Assembly (NCBI GenBank): GCA_045837725.1
Contig: JBEWZL010000235.1
Coordinates: forward strand, 248,001-312,000
DNA length: 64,000 bases
From: Vermamoeba vermiformis
Taxonomy: Eukaryota; Tubulinea; Echinamoebida
Direction: 5' to 3'
This document shows positions 57,149-64,000 of the stretch, piece after piece. The first letter of the stretch is position 1. The number at the start of each line of letters is the position of its first letter. The notes under the pieces were generated by a model. It searched no databases and was not told the origin of the DNA. It saw only the letters and a list, made by a program, of their open reading frames with translations. The position numbers and the translations under genes were made by a program.

Positions 57149-59980
57149 TTACTGCTTGTTGGACATGAAATAGTAAAGAACAAGAGCTAAAATGGCAGCA
57201 GCCGCTCCAATGGCGAGTTGTTTGGGGTTATCTAATAATTCTAAGAGAAAAGCTCGTTAGTCCCGCGTCTTTACAAACGATCCACAAAAAATAATGTAAA
57301 ATTACGTAAATCATCAATAATACTTACCTTGCAATTGTTGAGGTAGTCCACCCTTGGCAGCTTTTTTACCGGTGAGTTTCTTGAGTTTGGTTTCAGTGTC
57401 CTTGTCGAGTTTAGCAGGAGCAGCAGGCTTCCTTGTAGGCTCGGTAGGTTGTTTCTTGGGTTTCTTCTCTTTAGGGGGTTGAGGAGCAGGGGTAGGCTCG
57501 ACGACGGTGACCTTCTTTTCTTTCTTTTCTTTGGGGGGTTGCGGTTGCTTTTCCTTCTTTTCTTTAGGTTGTTGTTTCTCCTTAGGAGGCTGTTGTTTAG
57601 TCTCCTTGGGCTGTTGCTTAGTCTCCTTAGGTTGTTGAGGTTGAGTGGCTTGTTTCTTAGCAGCGGCAGGAGCGGGAGTAGTAGTAGGTTGAGGAGCGGA
57701 TGTGACGGGTTTGGGAGCCTCGACTTGCTTAGGCTTGTCTTGTTGCTTGGGCTTAGGCTTGGGCTTGGCAGCAGCAGGCTTCTCAGCGGGTTCTTGCAAC
57801 ATCTTTTCGACGTCCTTCTCGCTCTTGTTGACAATAATGTCAAAGAAGTTCTTGTCAGTGAACGACTTGGCAGCGCTGTTGGCGGCAGGGGCGGGAGTGG
57901 GGGCAGCGGGCTTGGCCTCCTTGGGCTTGGCGGCCTCAGGCTTGCCCTCTTGCGAGTCGCGGCTCTCGTTCAAGGCCTCACGCTTGCGTTGAGCTCTCAC
58001 GTTTCTGGGGTCCTCAGCAAAGTCATCGGGACTGGTCTCCTTGGGAGCGGCCTTGGGAGTGACCTTCTTAGTGACTTGTTCGGCTTGAGCGGGTTGCTCC
58101 TTCTTGTTCTTCTTATTCTTCTTAGTGTCCTTCTTCTCAGCAGGCTCAGCAGCAGCACCGTTCTCGGGGGCAGCGGCAACAACAGGGGCGGGTTCGGGCT
58201 CAGGTTCAGACTCGTCTTGAGCAGGGAAGTATTCCTTGACGGCAGGGATGTTGATGAAAGTGTGCATGTCCTTGTATTCGGCCTTGATGCGAGTAGCGAC
58301 CTTCTTTTTCTTCTCCTCAGCACCCTTGATACGCTCAGCCAATTGAGTGTAAGCAGTGGTGCTCTTGGTGAACCAGGAGCGAGTCTCGTTCAAAGCGGCA
58401 TCGAGTGCCTTCTTGTTGAACTTTTCGCGCAAAGTCTTGAGGTTGTCCTTGAAGGCGGCTTGATCGGGGAATCTCTTCTCGCGGGCAGCAATAGTCTCGT
58501 CGAGTTTGTCGAAAACTTTGGAAAGGTTGAGGCCTTGTTGGTAAACACCAGCAGCAAAGTCCTCGAATGTGAAATAGACTGCGGGCTTATCGCCAGGCAA
58601 AATAGCCTTCAAAATACGACCAGCACGGCCCAATCGTTGCAATGTGATTTCTTCTTTGTCATTTACAGGGAGTTGCACGCGTTGTTTGTCTTTGAACATA
58701 TCGGCAACGGCTTCGAGCCATCTAAAATTATATTGTTAATATTGCTATTTTTAGCCATAATTTTTAGGTTCGTTTCGAGATCCAGTGAACAGTCCACAAA
58801 AAAATGCGAAAAATTCGAAATAAATTTCTCTGTGGTCCTAATAACCCGTATATGTTATTACTTACTTGCTGACGTAGCCTAATTGGGTGCATTCGATGCC
58901 CAAAGGAGTGCTTTGGTTCTGACCCTTCTGATAAAATCTGAAACCTCCGTTAAGCTTCAAAGCCTTTCCTTGCTTGTCAACTTCGCTCAACAAACGATCG
59001 GCCAACGTCTTAAGACGAGCTTCGCGCTAATAAAATTAAAGAAATTAATAATTTGGTCGCACGTGTAACGGCTTAAAAAATATCTTCTTAGTTGAGCCGC
59101 GAGAAGCGCCCAACGTAAAGCAAGTATGCAAACAATTCGCTTAGTGTAATTATCGCGCACTGCACAAACAGTAATAATGAGGAAAAGTTGGACGAACGTG
59201 TCAGATACGCATCAAAAAAAATATTTTATCGTGGCAATTTGATGGCGCAGTAAATTGATAGTTGATCAGCAATTTGAAGTAGAGTAATTTTCGTATCAAC
59301 GTAAAAATTGAATGGTGGAATTATACCGCAAGTTCAGCTTATTTTGCTAATCTAGGATTAAAACAACCAAATTACCTGAAGCAGCTCCTTGACGGTAGTA
59401 TAACGGCCTTCGCTCTGTTCGTCATTATTCTCATTTTCGTTACCGGCTTGATCGTCAGTTTGTTCCTCTCCGTTTTTGTCATCAGCTTGATCTTTGTTCT
59501 GTTGTGGGATCTGAACTGCAATGCGCACACTCAACGGTGTGAGGCTGAGGTTCTTTAATTTGAACTTATTCCAGACTTGAGAGCTGCCAAACTAAAAGTT
59601 TTTCAGTTTTTTTAAAAATTGAATAATAAAAATCAGTATAAAAATCAACGCTACCAGGAGTAATAATCCGTGGTGATTTCGTCATAATAAATACTTACGA
59701 CAATGTTGCCAAAATGGTTAGTGCTAGCGAGCATGCTGACAGTCTCGGGGCCAAGATGGGCAATAAGATCTTTAATAAAGTTGCTTGGCAACAAGCTGAA
59801 GTATGAGGGAGGTAACGAATCCTTATCAATATTTCTTTTCACCACGGGAGAGGCGGGCTGATTCTGTTGAGGAGCAGGTTGTTGCGCGACTCGATTCACC
59901 TCTTTGGGTTTTTGGATGACCGGTCGAGGCAAAGCATCGCCAGAGCCTGCTAATTTCTTTACAGCAGCAGCATAATCCAT
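57149..59980 (-). CDS. tail-anchored Lys/Pro/Gln-rich protein with F-box-like N-terminus
   Basis: Minus strand from ATG 59980 (MDYAAAVKKLAGSGDALPRP) to TAA 57149, about six exons, roughly 700 residues. Residues 55-90 have an F-box-like stretch (YFSLLPSNFIKDLIAHLGPE). A second exon is acidic (DDKNGEEQTDDQAGNENENN). The following part is helical (KWLEAVADMFKDKQR, FTFEDFAAGVYQQGLNLSKV). A long low-complexity region rich in K, P, E and Q comes next (KETKQQPKETKQQPPKEK). The last exon is a hydrophobic helix (QLAIGAAAAILALVLYYFM) with a short SNKQ tail: a C-terminal anchor for ER or mitochondrial outer membrane. One intron (59034-59378) is about 345 nt. The repetitive part makes an artefactual long frame on the other strand. 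Confidence 0.8.
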
Positions 59981-60327
59981 GTTGTATAGAATATATTAAT
60001 AAAGGAGCTCTAGGTACCTTGTATTGAAAATAAGATGAAAGAACGAGATAGAAAGTTGCTCGTTGATTTTTTTGTCGAGTCAGTGGTCAACGTTTGGTCA
60101 AAAATGTGTTTCTAAATGTTACTTTGCGGGTCATTGGCATCCTCCGCGACAATTTGAACACTACGTCTTATGATTGAAAACGAATTGCTGTTTTCTTGCC
60201 TAAAGCGGAAATTTTCGGATTTTGTATCCGGATTGCTAAATTTAACTTTAGCGCTAACACTCGTAACATTTGGTGTATAAAATTTGATTAAATTCGATTA
60301 TTTTATTGCAATTAAAACTGGTAAGAT
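59981..60327. other. intergenic spacer, no gene seen
   Basis: 347 bases between the start of the Lys/Pro-rich gene and the stop of the SPRY gene. AT-rich near 60230-60320. No gene or repeat visible; must hold the promoter of the gene starting at 59980. Confidence 0.35.
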
Positions 60328-63300
60328 CTATTTTGTTTTTTGTCGTTGACGCCACAGCACGTACAGCCCTCCAGCTATTAGCGATATGCCAAGCGTTGCA
60401 GCAAAGCCATACAGAGCTACTGTTTTAGTTTTGGTTTGACGTCTGAGCTTGGTTCTTTTTGCGGATGTCAACGGTGCGCGTGCTTGCTGTGTTCGGATCA
60501 CCTTGCCCGGCTTCTTCGTGTGAGGCGATGAAGTCGCATTTATGAACGGCAAATATCCATCGGTACTTGGAGGAGTGTATTTGAACGGTTCCTGGCCAAT
60601 GTTGAGGTGTACATGCTGAGCTTCGGCCAACGAGATCGCAGGGAAGAATCCCTCTTGAGCTTGAATATTCTCGAATGCTACACCGCACGATCTGCCGTTC
60701 ACAGAAAACATGATTTTTCCTCTTGGCGAGTCTAAGTCTACGAAGCAGCCAATGATGTCGCCAACTTTCCATTTGGGTCCGTAAGGTTTCGATCCACCGT
60801 GACACGCGGTCTGCACGCTTAGATCTATGGCGTAGGAGAAGTCGTCTTCGGCATAGCCAGTGCGCACGAACATACTGCGAGGGTAAATAAGTACAGGCAT
60901 ATAATTGGAGAGATACTACGTACCCGTATCTGTCAATAGTGTTCGAGCTAGCCCAGCCAATTTCCATGGATCCAGCGGTCTTCAACGCGACTTCATAGTA
61001 CCACTTGCCTATTATTAACGGTAAGACTGGCGGTCTTATTAACACGAAATTTAGTATCGTACCTTTGGTTACACCTAACGGCAAGAAGACAGTGCCATAA
61101 TGGCCTCGCACACTGTATCCATCTTCGGAGATCTGGGTCATCACGGTACTGTAATCCTCAGTGAATGTTAAATCTCCGCTACGCTTAGGAGAGCCTACAA
61201 TAAAACTTAGTACTATTCCTAACTTTTCATGCCTAATCAATGAAATGTACCTTCAATGCGGTCGTGTGCCCAGGTTAATGCAAACTTGGCAGGTTCATCG
61301 CGCAGTTGGTTTGCGGCAACAATTTCAGCAATCATATTAGAAGCATCGTCAACAGGGATGAGACTACGGTACTGCGGGTCTGCCGCCAAATAGCCAATCA
61401 AATCGACTAAGTGAACAACGACCTTGTCACGTTTTGACGCGACTGCTTGGCTGATGACTTTGGGGATGAGCAGCTCCAAAAATTGTTCGGCTTCGGTCGT
61501 TGGGGCTCGGATTACCACTAAATATAGTCAGCTTTAGTTACCGTCATAAATTCGGACTGTGCTACTTACGGTTAAAGATGATGTACTTGACTAATAAATA
61601 AAGACCCATCTTATTGCCGGTTCGCAGTGCGTTGGTGAATGAGTCCACGATGACCTCGCCGTGACCCTTCTCAATCAACAGCGCAAAGGCCAGCACGAGA
61701 ATGTTGTAATATTCCGCGTAGCCGACGGCAAGCTGTACGGTTAGTTAGAACTCGTTTAGACTAGATCAGCTTTTTATACTTACGAGCATTGCGTTTTCAA
61801 TCCATTCTTCGGCGTATTTGTTGATCTCCTCGTCAAATTCCTCTGCGTAAAAGGTAAGTAAATGAATTTCAATTTAGATCCGGCGGATCAAATCCAACGT
61901 ACCGTGTTCAAGCATTACGACATAGCCGTCAATAACTTCGCTGACAAGTTTGGCGCTGAAATCGAGCTTCAGAATATCACCCATTAACGAGGTCAAAGTT
62001 CCAACACCGTCTTTCTCAATGATCAAGCTGTGGTATTTTGGATCTAACAGAAACATTATTAACACAAAAAAAATAAATAAATTGACGACAGAATATACAT
62101 ACTGTACGACACAAGGTATGCAATGGCTGCGTGGAAGAACGAGAGCGGAATTTCTCTTGCAGTGTCTAAGAACTTCTCAATCAAGGGCTCGCGACCGTCT
62201 TCGAACAACAAATCTGCCAGGCTCGGTTAGTCTAAGTGATATATTATATGATAGTATCGATTAACACGTACTGATCATTTGAGTCCTTGAATGAGCATAA
62301 GCGACCAACGTAAATCCAGCTTCACGAATTCCAAGCAACTGCACATGGCTGGGTTAGCACGGAGTTTTATCAGTATAGCAATCATTGGACTTACTTCAGA
62401 GGACATCAAGTCAGACATGGTGCTGAACACTTCTTCAGACATGATTTGTACAATGTTTTCTATATATGTAAGGTTAGCATGGTGGCGTCAAGTGACGGAT
62501 CTGCAGTATTACTCACCGTGAATCATGCAGCGATAGAACAAGTTAGCGGCGCTGTATTGTACATCGGTATATTCGTGTTTAGTATACTGAACGAATATTT
62601 GATCGACACCTTCGTTGATAAGCAGATCTTGGATGTCGGCGGCTACGAACATTTTCATCAGCAATCAGTCTTATTAATATGCTATTGATATAAGCTAGGT
62701 ACTTACATAATCTTGACAAGGTCGTTAAAAATCTTAATAAAGTGCCAGTCAACAAAGGATCAGTTTCTCGTCGAAGTAACTCAAGCGATCTCGGCGCGAA
62801 GAATTCTCGCTCCAAAATATCAGTCTTGTATTTTTCTATTATTCAATATTAGCATGATATAAATACAGCAATTAATAACAGTATTACCGTCATTGGCAAA
62901 GTCCAAAAGAGTTCCGACAGCCATGTGCCAAGCAGCGGGCTCGACGTAATCAGCATTGAAGATAAAACCTAGCGCGTTGATAGAATCCGGATAGTCCATG
63001 ATCATAGCTCTAAGGTCCTCTATAATAAATTAAAATTAAATTAATAGCCAGAAAGGATGTCGATGCTATTTGCTTCTTTGGACTTAAGTCTTACCAGAAT
63101 TTGAGGCGCAGAAAAAGCTCGAAGCCACCCATTTAAGTACTTCAGGGTCATGTTCATGAGTCAGTACCATCGTAATCATATCATCAAAGCTCGTAACAGC
63201 TGCTGATCCACCGACTGAGACTTGAGGCATAACTTTATTCGAATATGAGATTAATATTATGCTTATAAAAGAACTCATCGTTATTTACGTACCGTATTGT

Positions 63301-64000
63301 TTCTTCAACATGCCGCTACATTATAACAAAAAAATATTAGTAATTGATCCGGAGTTACAGATTCAAGTGTACTTTGGGTTATAATACTTACGCAGGGTAT
63401 TGTCTATCATAATAACATTCTAAGAATCCATGAGAACGCAAGAAGAGCCAAATAATCGATGCTTTAAACGCTCTGCCTTCGCGTTCGAGCAGTTGTCTGT
63501 AACCTTCAAGTGTCACTTTGCCATCGACTAAATATTGCGGATTTAATGCAGTAATTTCATTTTGGACTGCTTGGAAGTAACTGTCTTCATGGTCCGTGCC
63601 AAACAGATCATTCTAAGAAAAATAAAAAAGATCAGATCCACGAACAAAAAACTATTCTTAAAATAGCGTTGTTGTCTTACATAAAATTCCATGCATTCTG
63701 CTGCGTTTAACATATCGTCTCCGTCTTTATCGTAGTGGCGGAAAATCGTTGTCATGAAGTCGCGAACGTAAGGCAAAAACTAATTCGATAAATTAATAAC
63801 ATAGGAATAATAATAATAGGGATGGATAAGAGTATAAACTTACGCCGTTTTGACGAGATTGAATGGATACTAATGGATATAGCATGACTGAATCTGCGAC
63901 GTCGATAATTTCGTTGCATCCGCTAGGAGTTGTTGGCGAGCATATCATAGACCCCTCATACTAGTATTATGACATATATTAGTATTTATGAAGCTATTAT
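60328..64000 (-). CDS. EF-hand / helical-repeat / SPRY tail-anchored protein (5' end outside window)
   Basis: Minus strand; the 5' end lies beyond 64000 and the stop is at 60328. About fourteen exons. Near the window edge is an EF-hand (FRHYDKDGDDMLNAAECMEF) with all loop positions D, D, D, M/L and E, then a second degenerate hand (YLVDGKVTLEGYRQLLEREG). The middle is a long array of helices resembling ARM/HEAT repeats (IPKVISQAVASKRDKVVVHL, LLRRETDPLLTGTLLRFL). A SPRY/B30.2 domain follows: KWYYEVALKTAGSMEIGWAS, WKVGDIIGCFVDLDSPRGKI with MFSVNGRSCG, and GFFPAISLAEAQHVHLNIGQ. The protein ends in a basic linker, a helix (TVALYGFAATLGISLIAGGL) and WRQRQKTK, a tail anchor. It may be a calcium-regulated membrane scaffold. 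Confidence 0.8.

Noticed and set aside
57449-58882. 477-codon plus-strand open frame opposite the Lys/Pro-rich gene
   Set aside because: It is a Leu/Gly/Ser-rich antisense shadow of a K/P/E/Q-rich repetitive coding sequence. The minus strand has matching exon borders and a sensible domain order.

Overview
This is a nuclear, intron-rich eukaryotic window from a protist, most likely a free-living amoebozoan. Nearly every gene is cut by short introns (mostly about 45-70 nt, GTAAGT/GTACGT donors, TAG/CAG acceptors) that are AT-rich against more GC-rich exons. Genes are packed on both strands. The content points to Amoebozoa: several F-box genes, an F-box/SH2/ankyrin gene with the layout I recall for Dictyostelium FbxB, a CRT-like transporter, a RhoGEF, and very large surface proteins with C-terminal seven-helix domains. 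I cannot name the species. Gene models were spliced by eye, so start, stop and exon junctions are mostly firm but a few 5' ends are not.

Layout. 1-7.5 kb: end of an ankyrin-repeat gene, an F-box/propeller-like gene, a second F-box gene, and on the minus strand an ankyrin plus double-BTB gene. 8-12.5 kb: a CBS-domain protein and an EF-hand protein. 13.7-16.1 kb: a secreted-start PA-domain membrane protein with about seven helices. 16.2-22 kb: a small SAM methyltransferase, a third F-box gene and a CRT-like transporter. 22.4-31 kb: the F-box/SH2/ankyrin gene, a nucleotidyltransferase-fold gene and a multi-pass membrane protein. 31-38.8 kb: one huge minus-strand gene encoding a GPI-anchored surface protein with a propeller-like head and about 35 cysteine-rich modules. 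39.3-45.7 kb: a receptor-like gene with a very large ectodomain and seven C-terminal helices. 46.2-51.5 kb: three enzyme or organelle-type genes (RMND1/Rmd1 family, MnmM/YtqB-like methyltransferase, PrpF-like isomerase). 51.5-56.8 kb: a DH-PH RhoGEF and a C2-domain CaMK-type kinase. 57-64 kb: two tail-anchored proteins, one lysine/proline-rich with an F-box-like start and one EF-hand/helical/SPRY protein running off the window.

Functionally the window mixes ubiquitin-adaptor genes (F-box, BTB), signalling genes (SH2, RhoGEF, C2-kinase, EF-hand, 7TM), surface proteins and a few mitochondrial or bacterial-type enzymes. I see no operon-like pathway linking them. No CRISPR, rRNA, tRNA, IS or virus was seen.

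The most unexpected signal is non-coding. A perfect 12-bp palindrome, TGACACGTGTCA, occurs six times in 64 kb, with further one-mismatch copies, and all of these sit inside introns of unrelated genes. One 258-nt intron (18766-19023) is packed with its half-sites. A second intronic signal is a T-tract followed by CGGATC(T/C). The other main signal is the exon-plus-intron tandem amplification in the 31-38 kb surface-protein gene, including a ~597-bp three-module unit copied with its introns.
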